DNA from: JAOAGA01 sp964540515
GTDB lineage: Bacteria > CALINM01
Reading direction: 5' to 3'
Assembly: GCA_964540515.1 (NCBI GenBank)
Contig: CAZIMS010000005.1
Coordinates: forward strand, 62,001-126,000
Length of the DNA: 64,000 bases
The position numbers and the translations under genes are program-made. Positions within the stretch are counted from its first letter, which is position 1; every line of letters begins with the position of its first letter. Below are positions 34,105 through 43,793 of this stretch, one piece after another. The notes under the pieces are model-generated. The model searched no databases. It saw nothing but the letters and a program-made list of their open reading frames with translations, and was not told the origin of the DNA.

Positions 34105-35013
34105 ATGTCTTTTTGGGTTTTTCATTTTTTTAAGTACTTTTTTGAGAGTAAGTTTTTAGGCAGAAAAAAACCACTTTTGGGGGGCTTTAAGATAACCCAT
34201 AAATGTAATCTTAAGTGCTATCACTGTCCTTTTTGGTCAAGAGAAGAAGGCGAGCTTACCTTTGATAAGGTATTAGAAATTTTAAAGAAGATGAGAGATA
34301 TGGGCGTTAGGATTATGATTTTTGAAGGTGGAGAACCTCTATTGTGGAGAGACGGAGATAAAGATATTAGAGATGTTGTTAGTTGTGCAAGAAGATTTTT
34401 TTTCACTGTCGGTTTAACAACAAATGGCACCTTACCTCTAATAGATATCCCCTCTGATGTATTATGGGTTAGCTTCGATGGGATGAGAGATTCTTATAAA
34501 AAGATACGTGGAGATATTTTTGATAGGGTAGTTAAAAATATTAAAGAGTCAAACCATAAAAACTTATATGCCAATATCACTATTAATAGATTAAATGAGA
34601 TAGAGCTTGAAGAGATGACAAGGTTCTTATCAAAGATAGTTAAAGGTATAACTATTCAGTTTCACTATCCCTACGGAGCAGAAGAAGACAAAGAGCTTTT
34701 TATACCTCTAAATGAGCGAGGCAAGATACTTGACAGATTAATTAAGTTGAAGAGAGAAGGTTATCCCATTATGGATACTTATAAAGCTCTTGAGGCAATG
34801 AAGGATAATAGCTGGAGATGTCACGACTGGATGATAGCTAATGCTAATCCTGATGGGACTATTACTAAGGGTTGTTATATAAAGGATAGAGGCGAGATAA
34901 ATTGTAAGTACTGTGGTTTTGCTGCCCATACGGAGCTAAGCCTTGCTTATGATTTTTATTTACCTGCTATTAACATGGGTAGAAAAATCTTTAAATATAG
35001 GTTACTTTCATAG
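34105..35013 (+). CDS. Radical SAM protein of unknown substrate
   Basis: The protein of 302 residues has CNLKCYHC (CX3CX2C) near residue 33, the SAM motif FEGGEPLLW, TTNGT, and VSFDGMRDSY with KKIRG, all typical of the SPASM/HpnH-like side of radical SAM enzymes. The C-terminal part has further cysteines (WRCHDW, KGCYIKD, CKYCGF) that may hold an auxiliary cluster. The exact family is uncertain; it recalls the uncharacterised archaeal/bacterial PTO1314-type group. It has its own promoter and abuts lepA directly (stop at 35013, start at 35014), so it may be the first gene of the downstream operon. Confidence 0.8.
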   Translation: MSFWVFHFFKYFFESKFLGRKKPLLGGFKITHKCNLKCYHCPFWSREEGELTFDKVLEILKKMRDMGVRIMIFEGGEPLLWRDGDKDIRDVVSCARRFFFTVGLTTNGTLPLIDIPSDVLWVSFDGMRDSYKKIRGDIFDRVVKNIKESNHKNLYANITINRLNEIELEEMTRFLSKIVKGITIQFHYPYGAEEDKELFIPLNERGKILDRLIKLKREGYPIMDTYKALEAMKDNSWRCHDWMIANANPDGTITKGCYIKDRGEINCKYCGFAAHTELSLAYDFYLPAINMGRKIFKYRLLS

Positions 35014-36813
35014 ATGGATAAAAAACTTGTCAGAAATTTTTCAATTATAGCCCATATAGATCATGGCAAATCAACTCTCGCGGATAGATTACTCGAGTTT
35101 ACAGGTGCATTAACAGAGAGGGAGATGCAAGATCAGTTTTTAGATAAGATGGATCTGGAGAGAGAGAGGGGTATTACAATAAAGGCACAAACAGTGCGAT
35201 TAAATTATAAAGCTAATGATGGTATTAATTATGTTTTAAATCTTATAGACACACCAGGACATGTTGATTTTAGTTATGAAGTTTCAAGAAGTCTATCAGC
35301 CTGTGAGGGTGCTATTCTAGTTGTTGATGCAACTCAAGGTGTTGAGGCACAGACATTAGCAAATGTATATTTAGCTCTGGAGAATAATTTAGAGATAATC
35401 CCAGTTATCAATAAGATAGACCTTCCTTCTGCAGAACCAGAAAGGGTAAAGAGTGAGATTGAAGAGATAATAGGTCTTTCTGCACAAGATGCCTTACTCA
35501 TAAGCGCTAAAGAAGGCATAGGCATAAAAGAGCTCCTTGAAGAGATAGTAAAAAAGATACCTCCTCCATCTGGAGCTTCGGATGCACCTCTTAAGGCCCT
35601 TATTTTTGATAGCTGGTATGATTCCTATCAGGGTGTTGTTACTTTAATTAGGGTTATTGATGGAAATATTAAAAAAGGCATGAAAATACTATTTATGGCT
35701 ACAAATAAAGTTTTTGAAGTGGACAAATTGGGGGTCTTCTCACCCTTTCCTGTGGAAGTAAATGAGCTTACTGTAGGTGAGGTTGGCTTTTTAATTACAG
35801 GGATGAAGGACATAAAAGATTGTAGAGTTGGTGATACAATTACAGGTACAGATCTCAAGACTACCACCCCCTTTCCAGGCTTTAAGATTATGAAGCCTAT
35901 GGTTTTTTGTGGGCTCTACCCAACAGTTAATGATGACTTTGAGGAGCTTAGAGATGCTTTGATGAAATTAAGTTTAAATGACTCATCCTTTGTCTTCGAA
36001 CCAGAAACATCGTTAGCCCTTGGTTTTGGTTTTAGATGTGGCTTTTTAGGGCTTTTACATATGGAGATTATTCAGGAAAGACTTGAAAGGGAGTATCATT
36101 TAGATTTAATAACTACGGCTCCAACAGTTAAATATAAAGTTACTTTAACTAACGGTGATATTATATGGGTTGATAACCCTAATAAGTTTCCAGAGACTCA
36201 GCATATTGATAAGATTGAGGAGCCCTATATTAAGGCGCATATTCATACGCCAGAGGCATACTTAGGTAATATCTTAACACTCTGTCAAGAAAAGAGAGGC
36301 ATACAAAGGGATATTAAATATATCACAAGAGACAGAATTGTTGTGGACTATGAGTTGCCTCTTAATGAGATAGTTCTTGATTTTTATGATAGACTAAAAT
36401 CGGTAAGTAAGGGTTATGCCTCACTTGATTATGAGTTTCTTGATTATAAGCCATCAGATTTAATAAAATTAAACATTCTTGTTAATGGTGAGGCCGTTGA
36501 TGCCCTCTCCATAATTGTCCATAAAGACAAAGCCTATTACAGGGGTAGAGAGCTCGTGTCTAAATTGAGACAGCTCATACCAAGACAGCTTTTTGAGGTT
36601 GTAATACAGGCGGCCATAGGCAACAAGATAATTGCGAGAGAAAGCATAGGACCGATTAAAAAGAACGTCCTTGCTAAATGTTATGGTGGTGATATTACGA
36701 GAAAAAGAAAACTTTTAGAGAAACAAAAGGAAGGAAAAAAGAGGATGAAACAGGTAGGTAATGTAGAAATACCTCAGTCTGCCTTTCTTGCAATGCTAAA
36801 AGTAGAGAGTTAG
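35014..36813 (+). CDS. lepA: Elongation factor 4
   Basis: LepA is a ribosome-bound GTPase that helps assembly and back-translocation under stress. The GTP motifs are IAHIDHGKSTLADRLLEF near residue 12, RGITIKAQ, DTPGHVDF and NKIDLP. The unique LepA C-terminal domain ends GGDITRKRKLLEKQKEGKKRMKQVG. The length of 599 residues is normal. lepB follows after ten bases with its own strong ribosome site overlapping the lepA stop; lepA-lepB is a conserved gene pair. Confidence 0.97.
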   Translation: MDKKLVRNFSIIAHIDHGKSTLADRLLEFTGALTEREMQDQFLDKMDLERERGITIKAQTVRLNYKANDGINYVLNLIDTPGHVDFSYEVSRSLSACEGAILVVDATQGVEAQTLANVYLALENNLEIIPVINKIDLPSAEPERVKSEIEEIIGLSAQDALLISAKEGIGIKELLEEIVKKIPPPSGASDAPLKALIFDSWYDSYQGVVTLIRVIDGNIKKGMKILFMATNKVFEVDKLGVFSPFPVEVNELTVGEVGFLITGMKDIKDCRVGDTITGTDLKTTTPFPGFKIMKPMVFCGLYPTVNDDFEELRDALMKLSLNDSSFVFEPETSLALGFGFRCGFLGLLHMEIIQERLEREYHLDLITTAPTVKYKVTLTNGDIIWVDNPNKFPETQHIDKIEEPYIKAHIHTPEAYLGNILTLCQEKRGIQRDIKYITRDRIVVDYELPLNEIVLDFYDRLKSVSKGYASLDYEFLDYKPSDLIKLNILVNGEAVDALSIIVHKDKAYYRGRELVSKLRQLIPRQLFEVVIQAAIGNKIIARESIGPIKKNVLAKCYGGDITRKRKLLEKQKEGKKRMKQVGNVEIPQSAFLAMLKVES

Positions 36814-36823
36814 GAGGTAGTTT

Positions 36824-37492
36824 TTGGATAATATCATGACAAATAATGGAAAGATTGATATAAAGAAAAAAAGTAAGCTTAGAGAGACTATTGAGTCAAT
36901 ACTTGTAGCTCTTTTTTTCGCCTTATTGATTCGAGCTTTTGTGGTTCAAGCCTTTAAGATACCCTCTGGCTCTATGGAGCCCACTCTTCTTGTGGGAGAT
37001 TATCTATTAGTTACTAAGTTTACCTATGGTTACAAATTCCCCTTTATCAAAAAAAGGGTCTTTGCCTTTAATAAACCAGATAGGGGGGATATTGTGGTAT
37101 TTAAGTATCCCATTGATCCTGATAAAGATTTTATTAAAAGGGTTGTAGGTATTGAGGGTGATGAGATACTTATCAAAGACAAAAAACTTTATGTCAATGG
37201 TCAGCCCTTTGAGATAGAGAAGGCAGTTTATAGAGATAAAGTAATACTTCCAAAAGAGATAAGTCCAAGAGATAACTATGGACCAGTAAAAGTTCCAAAG
37301 GATAACCTTTTTGTTGTTGGAGATAATAGGGATTCGAGCCTTGATAGTAGATTTTGGGGTTTTGTGCCTATTGAAAATCTTAGGGGTAAAGCCTTTATAA
37401 TCTATTGGTCCTTTGATAGCCAAAGTAACTATCCCTTCTATAGGCTTGATAAAAGAATAAGGTTCTCAAGAATAGGCGATCTTATTAGATAG
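36824..37492 (+). CDS. lepB: Signal peptidase I
   Basis: LepB cleaves Sec and Tat signal peptides at the inner membrane. An N-terminal anchor (about 19-37) is followed by the Ser nucleophile in IPSGSMEPTL, the Lys general base in DFIKRVVGIEGD, and the box VVGDNRDSSLDSRFWG. The length is 222 residues. The TTG start at 36824 is preferred because GGAGGT lies at 36813-36818, five bases upstream; an ATG at 36836 is the alternative and would shorten the protein by four residues. Confidence 0.95.
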   Translation: MDNIMTNNGKIDIKKKSKLRETIESILVALFFALLIRAFVVQAFKIPSGSMEPTLLVGDYLLVTKFTYGYKFPFIKKRVFAFNKPDRGDIVVFKYPIDPDKDFIKRVVGIEGDEILIKDKKLYVNGQPFEIEKAVYRDKVILPKEISPRDNYGPVKVPKDNLFVVGDNRDSSLDSRFWGFVPIENLRGKAFIIYWSFDSQSNYPFYRLDKRIRFSRIGDLIR

Positions 37493-37500
37493 GAGAAATT

Positions 37501-38991
37501 ATGGAAGATAATGTATTGCTTCAGTCAAAAAGAGAGAAACTTAATAAGATTATCTCCTCAGGGATAAACCCCTTTCCAAATGATTTTAAGCCAAACACAA
37601 AATCATCGGAAATCTTTTTACTCTATGCAGATAAGGAACATAGTTTTTTTGAAGATGAAGAAAAAGTACCGGAATACTCAATAGCTGGAAGATTAATGAG
37701 TTTTAGAAACTTTGGCAAATCATGCTTCGCCCATTTGAAGGATGGTGATGGTAAGATTCAACTTTTTTTTCAAAAAAGAACCTTAGGTGATAAATATGAA
37801 ATTTTTGCTGATTTAGTTGATGTGGGCGATATTATTGGTATTATCGGCAAGCCTTTTAAGACGAAAACAGGTGAGTTAACACTAAATGTGTTAGATTTTA
37901 AGTTACTTACGAAATCACTAAGACCATTGCCAGAAAAATGGCATGGTCTAACTGATGTCGAAGCAAGGTACAGACAGAGATATTTAGACCTTATAGTAAA
38001 CAGTGAGGTAACAGAAACTTTTAAAAAAAGGATTAAGATGATTAAACTCATCAGAAAATTCTTTGATGAAAGGGGTTTTTTAGAGGTAGAGACACCTATG
38101 ATGCATCATCTAGTGGGTGGTGCTACAGCCAAACCTTTTAAGACTCATCATAACGCCCTTGGGATAGATCTATATCTAAGGATAGCTCCAGAGCTACATT
38201 TAAAGAGACTTGTTGTAGGTGGTTTTGAAAGAGTTTATGAGATAAATAGGAATTTTAGAAATGAAGGAATCTCTACAAAACATAACCCTGAATTTACCAT
38301 GATAGAGTTTTATCAAGCCTATGCAGACTATAAAGATTTAATGCTCCTTACGGAAGAACTACTTTCTATGTTAGCCCTTGAGATATGTGGCAGCTATAAA
38401 GTTATCTATCAGGATAGTGAGATAGATTTTACTCCTCCTTTTAAGGTAATGACTATGGCAACTGCTCTAAAAGAGATTGGGGGAGTTCAGATTGAGAGTT
38501 TCAAAGATATAGAAAGTCTTAAAAACTTTGCAAAAAAGTTAGATATACAGTTAAAGGGGTTTGAAGGGGCAGGAAAGATCATTACGGAGATTTTTGAAAA
38601 AACAGTTGAAGAAAAGCTTATAAATCCAACCTTTATTACAGAGTTTCCTGTAGAAGTGTCGCCTCTGGCAAGAAGGAATGAGAAAGATCAGCAGGTTACT
38701 GATAGATTTGAGCTTTATATAGCTGGAAGGGAGATAGCCAATGCCTTTTCTGAGCTTAATGATCCCATCGACCAAAAAGAGAGGTTTTTGAAACAGATGG
38801 AAGATAAAGAGAAGGGTGATGAAGAGGCAGGTGATATTGATTATGATTATATCAGAGCTTTAGAGTATGGTCTTCCCCCAACTGCAGGAGAAGGTATAGG
38901 TATTGATAGATTGGCAATGATATTAACAAATAGCCCCTCCATTAGGGACGTTATACTCTTCCCACTTCTTAAGCCAAGAAAAGAGGTTTAA
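37501..38991 (+). CDS. lysS: Lysyl-tRNA synthetase, class II
   Basis: LysS charges tRNA-Lys. The N-terminal OB-fold anticodon-binding domain (SIAGRLMSFRNFGKSCFAHLKDGDGKIQLFF) covers about residues 55-140. Class II motif 1 is near FFDERGFLEVETPMM, motif 2 is FRNEGISTKHNPEFTMIEFY, and motif 3 is GEGIGIDRLAMILT. The length of 496 residues is normal. AGGAGAA precedes the ATG. It lies in the lepA-lol-bam cluster, and its TAA overlaps the ATG of the LolC/E gene by one base. Confidence 0.96.
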   Translation: MEDNVLLQSKREKLNKIISSGINPFPNDFKPNTKSSEIFLLYADKEHSFFEDEEKVPEYSIAGRLMSFRNFGKSCFAHLKDGDGKIQLFFQKRTLGDKYEIFADLVDVGDIIGIIGKPFKTKTGELTLNVLDFKLLTKSLRPLPEKWHGLTDVEARYRQRYLDLIVNSEVTETFKKRIKMIKLIRKFFDERGFLEVETPMMHHLVGGATAKPFKTHHNALGIDLYLRIAPELHLKRLVVGGFERVYEINRNFRNEGISTKHNPEFTMIEFYQAYADYKDLMLLTEELLSMLALEICGSYKVIYQDSEIDFTPPFKVMTMATALKEIGGVQIESFKDIESLKNFAKKLDIQLKGFEGAGKIITEIFEKTVEEKLINPTFITEFPVEVSPLARRNEKDQQVTDRFELYIAGREIANAFSELNDPIDQKERFLKQMEDKEKGDEEAGDIDYDYIRALEYGLPPTAGEGIGIDRLAMILTNSPSIRDVILFPLLKPRKEV

Positions 38992-40247
38992 TGTTGAAAA
39001 TGCCATTTGAATTTTACGTTGCCTTCAGGTATCTTAAGGCTAAAAGAAAGCAGACCTTTATATCCTTTATCACCTTAATCTCTATACTTGGTGTTATTCT
39101 TGGTGTTATGGCACTTATTGTTGTTCTTTCTGTAATGTCAGGCTTTCAAAAATCTCTTAGAGATAAGATACTTGGTGCTAATGCCCATGTTATAGTTCTA
39201 AATTATGAAGGCCCTTTTAATGATTACGAAAGGATATTAAAGGAGATAAATAGTGTTAAGGGTGTTCAAGAATCTGCTCCTTTTTTAATATCACAGGTTA
39301 TGTTATCTAATGGTGAAAGAAGTATTGGAGTTGTTCTAAAGGGCATCGACCCAGTTCTGCAGTCAAAGGTGACCAATCTTGAGAAAACTATTAAGAAAGG
39401 TTCTTTAGGAGACCTGACTAAGAAGAAAGAGCTTCCACAAATTGTTATTGGGAGAGAGCTTGCCCGTAATTTGGGGATTTTAGTTGGTGACAAGATAAAT
39501 CTTATAATCCCAATGGGAGACATAACACCTGTGGGAGTTGTCCCGAAAGTACTTGATTTTGAAGTCTGCGGTGTCTTTGAGACAGGCATGTTTGATTATG
39601 ATTCAACAATGGCTTATATAAGTCTTGAGACTGCTCAAAGGATATTTAAGTTAGAAAAAAAGGTCACAGGTATTGAGATCAAGGTTGATGATATTTTCAA
39701 GTCAGATCTTGTTGCTCAGGAAATTCAAGGAAGACTTAGCCTACCTTTTAAAACAAGAGATTGGAAAGAGATGAATAAAAACCTCTTTTCTGCTTTAAGG
39801 CTTGAGAAAACAGCACTTTTTATAATACTGCTTTTAATTATTCTTGTTGCTGCTTTTAATATTATCACTACCTTGATTATGCTTGTGATGGAGAAAAACA
39901 AAGATATAGCCATACTTAAGTCTATGGGAGCAACAAGTAAAAGTATAGGCAAGATCTTTAGACTTCAAGGCATTATTATAGGAACTGTTGGTACAGGTTT
40001 AGGTGCCCTATTAGGGATAATAATATCACTAAATTTGCATCCTATTGTAGTCTTATTAGAGAAGGTTTTTAAAGTAGAGCTTCTTGCGAGAGATGTTTAT
40101 ATGATGGATAGATTCCCATCGAGCATAGAGCCCTTGGACGTTTTTTTTATCTGTCTATTTTCATTTTTGATATGTTATTTTGCTACTTTATATCCAGCAA
40201 AGAAGGCATCTTCTATGGATCCTGCTGAGATTTTAAGATATGAATAG
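38991..40247 (+). CDS. lolC: Lipoprotein-releasing ABC transporter permease (LolC/LolE family)
   Basis: The LolCDE complex lifts outer-membrane lipoproteins from the inner membrane to LolA. The N-terminal segment FEFYVAFRYLKAKRKQTFISFITLISILGV is the family signature with TM1. A large periplasmic domain (about 55-270) follows, then three C-terminal membrane segments with the MacB/FtsX-type motif EKNKDIAILKSMGATSKSI. Only one permease gene is present beside one ATPase gene, so the complex is probably a homodimer (LolF type) rather than LolC plus LolE. LolA and LolB genes are not in the window. Confidence 0.92.
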   Translation: MLKMPFEFYVAFRYLKAKRKQTFISFITLISILGVILGVMALIVVLSVMSGFQKSLRDKILGANAHVIVLNYEGPFNDYERILKEINSVKGVQESAPFLISQVMLSNGERSIGVVLKGIDPVLQSKVTNLEKTIKKGSLGDLTKKKELPQIVIGRELARNLGILVGDKINLIIPMGDITPVGVVPKVLDFEVCGVFETGMFDYDSTMAYISLETAQRIFKLEKKVTGIEIKVDDIFKSDLVAQEIQGRLSLPFKTRDWKEMNKNLFSALRLEKTALFIILLLIILVAAFNIITTLIMLVMEKNKDIAILKSMGATSKSIGKIFRLQGIIIGTVGTGLGALLGIIISLNLHPIVVLLEKVFKVELLARDVYMMDRFPSSIEPLDVFFICLFSFLICYFATLYPAKKASSMDPAEILRYE

Positions 40248-40277
40248 TATGTCTAATTTTTTGGAGAGCCTTTAAAA

Positions 40278-40961
40278 GTGGAAGAGATTGTTTTAGAGAC
40301 CCAGTGTTTAAAAAAAGATTTTATATCACCATCAGGTGAAGTAATAAAGGTTTTGAAGGGTATTGATTTTTCAGTCAGAAGAGGAGAGACTATCTCAATA
40401 GTAGGTGCTTCTGGTTCTGGCAAGACTACTTTTTTGCATATAATCGGTTTGTTAGATAAACCCACTGAGGGTTCTGTTAGATATTTTAACAAGACACTGG
40501 ATTCATTGAAAGACAAAGAGTTGGCTGATTTTAGAAACAAAAACATTGGTTTTATATTTCAGATGCACTATTTGTTGCCAGAGTTTAATGCCCTTGAAAA
40601 TGCTATAATGCCACTTATTATAAGGGGTATGGAGCTTAAAGAGGCTAAAGACAGAGCTATTTATCTATTTGAGAAGCTTAACCTAAGTCATAGGATTTAT
40701 CATAAACCTGGTCAGCTATCTGGTGGTGAGCAACAAAAGGTTTCTTTGATAAGAGCTTTTGTAGGAGAGCCTAAGATAATACTTGCCGATGAGCCGACAG
40801 GCAACTTAGATAAAAGAAATGCTAAGCTCATAGCGGAGCTTTTTTTAAAACTGAACGAGGTGACGAAGACATCTATAGTTTTAGTTACCCACAATGACGA
40901 GCTTGCAAGAATGATGAGTAGAATCTGCAAACTTGATGATGGTCTATTGGTGAATATATGA
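40278..40961 (+). CDS. lolD: Lipoprotein-releasing ABC transporter ATPase
   Basis: This is the ATP-binding partner of the permease just upstream. Walker A is GASGSGKTT, the signature is LSGGEQQKVSLIRA, Walker B is IILADEPTGNLD, and the H-loop is VTHN. The 227-residue length is typical. The GTG start at 40278 has a GGAGAG site at 40263-40268. The stop overlaps the bamA start by four bases (ATGA), joining lipoprotein export to outer-membrane protein assembly in one transcript. Confidence 0.94.
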   Translation: MEEIVLETQCLKKDFISPSGEVIKVLKGIDFSVRRGETISIVGASGSGKTTFLHIIGLLDKPTEGSVRYFNKTLDSLKDKELADFRNKNIGFIFQMHYLLPEFNALENAIMPLIIRGMELKEAKDRAIYLFEKLNLSHRIYHKPGQLSGGEQQKVSLIRAFVGEPKIILADEPTGNLDKRNAKLIAELFLKLNEVTKTSIVLVTHNDELARMMSRICKLDDGLLVNI

Positions 40962-43225
40962 GAAGATTATTGTTTGCCTTTATTTTTATCAGTTTAGTAG
41001 GTCTATCCTTTGCTGAGGAGAAGATTGTTAAAGGCATTATAGTTGAAGGGAATAGAATTATTCAGACACAGGCAATTTTGAATAAAATCTCCACAAAGGC
41101 AGGAGAGCCCTTTGATTATGAAAAAATCTCTATGGATATAAAAAAGATTTACAATATGGGCTTTTTTTATGATGTAAACGCCGAAGAAGTTATTAAAGAT
41201 GGCAATTTTTATCTTAAGTTTAATCTTAAAGAGAAGACATATATAAAGGAAATAATATTTAAAGGTACCGATAATGTCTCTGAAGATGATTTAAGGACTC
41301 AAATGTCTACCAAAAGATATAGTTTTTATGATGAAAGAAAAATATTTTTAGATATAGAGAAATTAAAAAAGTATTATCAAGACAAAGGTTATTATTTCGT
41401 AAAAATAAGTCATAAAATTGAGCCTATGAAGGATAATCCAAAGGATAATCAGCTTGTCATTACTATAGAAGAGGGAGAAAAAATTAAGATCAAGGAGATT
41501 AGGATTAATGGTGTTAGTAACTTTACACCTAAGAAAATAAAAAAAGAGATGGAAACAAAAGAGAAGTGGTTTTTATCTTGGCTAACGGGAAGTGGTATAT
41601 ATAAAGCCGATGAGCTCAAAGATGATATGGAAAGGATAAAGGAGTTTTATGGTAACGAAGGTTTTATATCAGCAAAAGTACTGGGACATAAAGTTTATTT
41701 GAACGAGGAGAAAGATGGACTAATTGTAGAGATAGATATTAGCGAAGGTAAAAGATTTTTCCTTGAAGATGTTAAGATTGAAGGTGATGCCAAACCCTAT
41801 GAGCAGGAAATAATACCTAGACTAAAACAGAAAAAAGGAGATGTTTTTAAGAGGGCAAATATTAGAGATGATATTACTTATATTGGTGATTTTATGGGCG
41901 ATAAGGGATATGCCTATGCCAATGTAGAGCCTCAATTAGATATCAACGAAGAGAATGCGAAAATAAATCTAGCCTATAACGTATCAAAAGGAAGCATTGT
42001 CTATATAAACAGAATTACTATAGAAGGAAATACAAAAACAAGGGATTATGTAATAAGAAGAGAGATAAATCTTGATGAGGGTGATTTATATAGCTCAAGT
42101 AAGCTTAGAAAATCAAGAAATAAGATAAATAGGCTTGGTTTTTTTGAAGAGGTAAACTTCGTACCAAATAGGGTGGACTATTTAAAACCCGAAGGTAAAG
42201 AGGAAGATTTGATGGATCTACTAGTAAGGGTAAAAGAGAGACCAACAGGCTACCTTACCTTTGGCTTAGGTTATAGCTCAGTAGATCAATTTATGGCTTC
42301 TATTCAGATATCACAGAACAATCTCTTCGGAAGAGGTCAGAGGCTTTCTGCCACAGCACAGACAAGCTCTAAATCTCAGAGCTATGATATAAGCTTCTTT
42401 GAGCCCTATCTATTAGGTTCAAGGTTTTCGGGTGGAGCAAGTCTTTTTAATATTAAAAGAGAGTATACAGACTACACGAAGGATAGTAGTGGTTTTGGAC
42501 TAAAAAGTGGTTATAGGTTCAATGAGGACTGGAGCTCAAGTATTGGTTATAGATATGAATCAGCAATTGTTACTAATGTTAGTGATTTTGCTTCCCAAAT
42601 CATAAAAGATCAGGTGGGAAGAACAATAACGAGCAGTATTTATGGTTCTATCATGTATGATACAAGAAATGATGCTTTTTACCCAACGGAAGGTGCTACT
42701 TTTACCTACTCCTTAGAGTTAGCTGGTGGTGTCTTAGGAGGTGATAACAAATATATTAAATCCTCCGTTGATTCTGCTAAATATTTCTTGTTACCCTGGG
42801 AACATACAATCTCTATCCATGGTCAATATGGTAATGTCTGGGCTTATGGTGGCAAGAGAATTCCTATTTATGAAAAATTCTTCTTAGGTGGCATGTACAG
42901 TCTTAGGGGATTTGTAACAAGGAGTATAGGTCCTAAAGACCCAGTTACAGGAGATGTCTTAGGTGGCACAAAGATGATACTTGGCAATGTGGAGTACATT
43001 TTTCCTCTTATAAAAGAGGCAGGTGTTAGGATGGTAATCTTTTTTGATATAGGTAACTCTTTTGAAGATAATATATTCCCAAGAGAGTATAAATATAGTA
43101 CAGGTGCTGGTATTAGGTGGTATTCACCTATGGGTCCTTTAAGGCTTGAATGGGGTAAAAATCTAAACCCAAAGGATGGCGAAGTTAGTGGAAAATGGGA
43201 GTTTTCAATTGGTACAGTATTTTAA
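40958..43225 (+). CDS. bamA: Outer-membrane protein assembly factor BamA
   Basis: BamA inserts beta-barrel proteins into the outer membrane. A signal peptide (residues 1-19, ending LSFA) is followed by five POTRA domains (about 22-430), where repeated patterns such as IKEIIFKGTDNVSEDDL and VYINRITIEGNTKTRDYVIRREI are visible. The Omp85 barrel follows, with the conserved lid segment containing LRGF (SLRGFVTRSIGP), and the chain ends in the terminal Phe needed for barrel recognition (GTVF). The length is 755 residues. It is followed by ompH, lpxD and fabZ, the classic bamA-skp-lpxD-fabZ order. Confidence 0.96.
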   Translation: MRRLLFAFIFISLVGLSFAEEKIVKGIIVEGNRIIQTQAILNKISTKAGEPFDYEKISMDIKKIYNMGFFYDVNAEEVIKDGNFYLKFNLKEKTYIKEIIFKGTDNVSEDDLRTQMSTKRYSFYDERKIFLDIEKLKKYYQDKGYYFVKISHKIEPMKDNPKDNQLVITIEEGEKIKIKEIRINGVSNFTPKKIKKEMETKEKWFLSWLTGSGIYKADELKDDMERIKEFYGNEGFISAKVLGHKVYLNEEKDGLIVEIDISEGKRFFLEDVKIEGDAKPYEQEIIPRLKQKKGDVFKRANIRDDITYIGDFMGDKGYAYANVEPQLDINEENAKINLAYNVSKGSIVYINRITIEGNTKTRDYVIRREINLDEGDLYSSSKLRKSRNKINRLGFFEEVNFVPNRVDYLKPEGKEEDLMDLLVRVKERPTGYLTFGLGYSSVDQFMASIQISQNNLFGRGQRLSATAQTSSKSQSYDISFFEPYLLGSRFSGGASLFNIKREYTDYTKDSSGFGLKSGYRFNEDWSSSIGYRYESAIVTNVSDFASQIIKDQVGRTITSSIYGSIMYDTRNDAFYPTEGATFTYSLELAGGVLGGDNKYIKSSVDSAKYFLLPWEHTISIHGQYGNVWAYGGKRIPIYEKFFLGGMYSLRGFVTRSIGPKDPVTGDVLGGTKMILGNVEYIFPLIKEAGVRMVIFFDIGNSFEDNIFPREYKYSTGAGIRWYSPMGPLRLEWGKNLNPKDGEVSGKWEFSIGTVF

Positions 43226-43280
43226 TTTTAAGAGGATGATGTAAAAAGAAGATTAAAAATAAATTTAGGAGGTAATAGAT

Positions 43281-43793
43281 ATGAGATGGTTTAGCTTCTT
43301 TGTAGTTTTTTTCTTGCTTAGCTCAGTTAGTCACGGAGAGAGTATTAAGATCGGTGTAGTAGATATGCAAAGGGCCCTAAACGAGTCAAAAGAAGGAATT
43401 GAAGCAAAGAAGGAGATGGCAAAAAAGGCCGATGAGTATAAAAGGGATTTACAAAAACTCCAAGATGAGCTCGATAAGATGAAAGCAGAGATGGAGAAGC
43501 AAGGGGCCTTTTTAAGTGAAGAGGCAAGACAGGAAAAGGAAAGATTGTTTCAGAGAAAGCTAAAGGAGTTTCAAAATCAGTACAAAGAGGCACAGGAAGA
43601 GTTACAGCAGAAGGATACAGAGTATACAAGAAAAATTGTTCAGAGGTTAGAAAAGATACTTAAAGACATAGGAGCAGAAGAGAAATTTACCATAATACTT
43701 GAAAAATCTGCCAGCGGTATCTTTTATTTTGATAGAACTATTGATATTACAGATAAACTATTAAAGAGGGCTGAAGGAGCAGATAAGAGATGA
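43281..43793 (+). CDS. OmpH/Skp family periplasmic chaperone
   Basis: Skp trimers hold unfolded outer-membrane proteins for BamA. A signal peptide (about 1-19) precedes IKIGVVDMQRALNES, the conserved start of the mature Skp body, followed by a long charged coiled coil (about 40-130) and a short C-terminal strand (FTIILEKSASGIFYFD). The length is 170 residues. A GGAGGT site lies upstream. The stop overlaps lpxD by four bases, matching the conserved bamA-skp-lpxD order. Confidence 0.93.
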   Translation: MRWFSFFVVFFLLSSVSHGESIKIGVVDMQRALNESKEGIEAKKEMAKKADEYKRDLQKLQDELDKMKAEMEKQGAFLSEEARQEKERLFQRKLKEFQNQYKEAQEELQQKDTEYTRKIVQRLEKILKDIGAEEKFTIILEKSASGIFYFDRTIDITDKLLKRAEGADKR

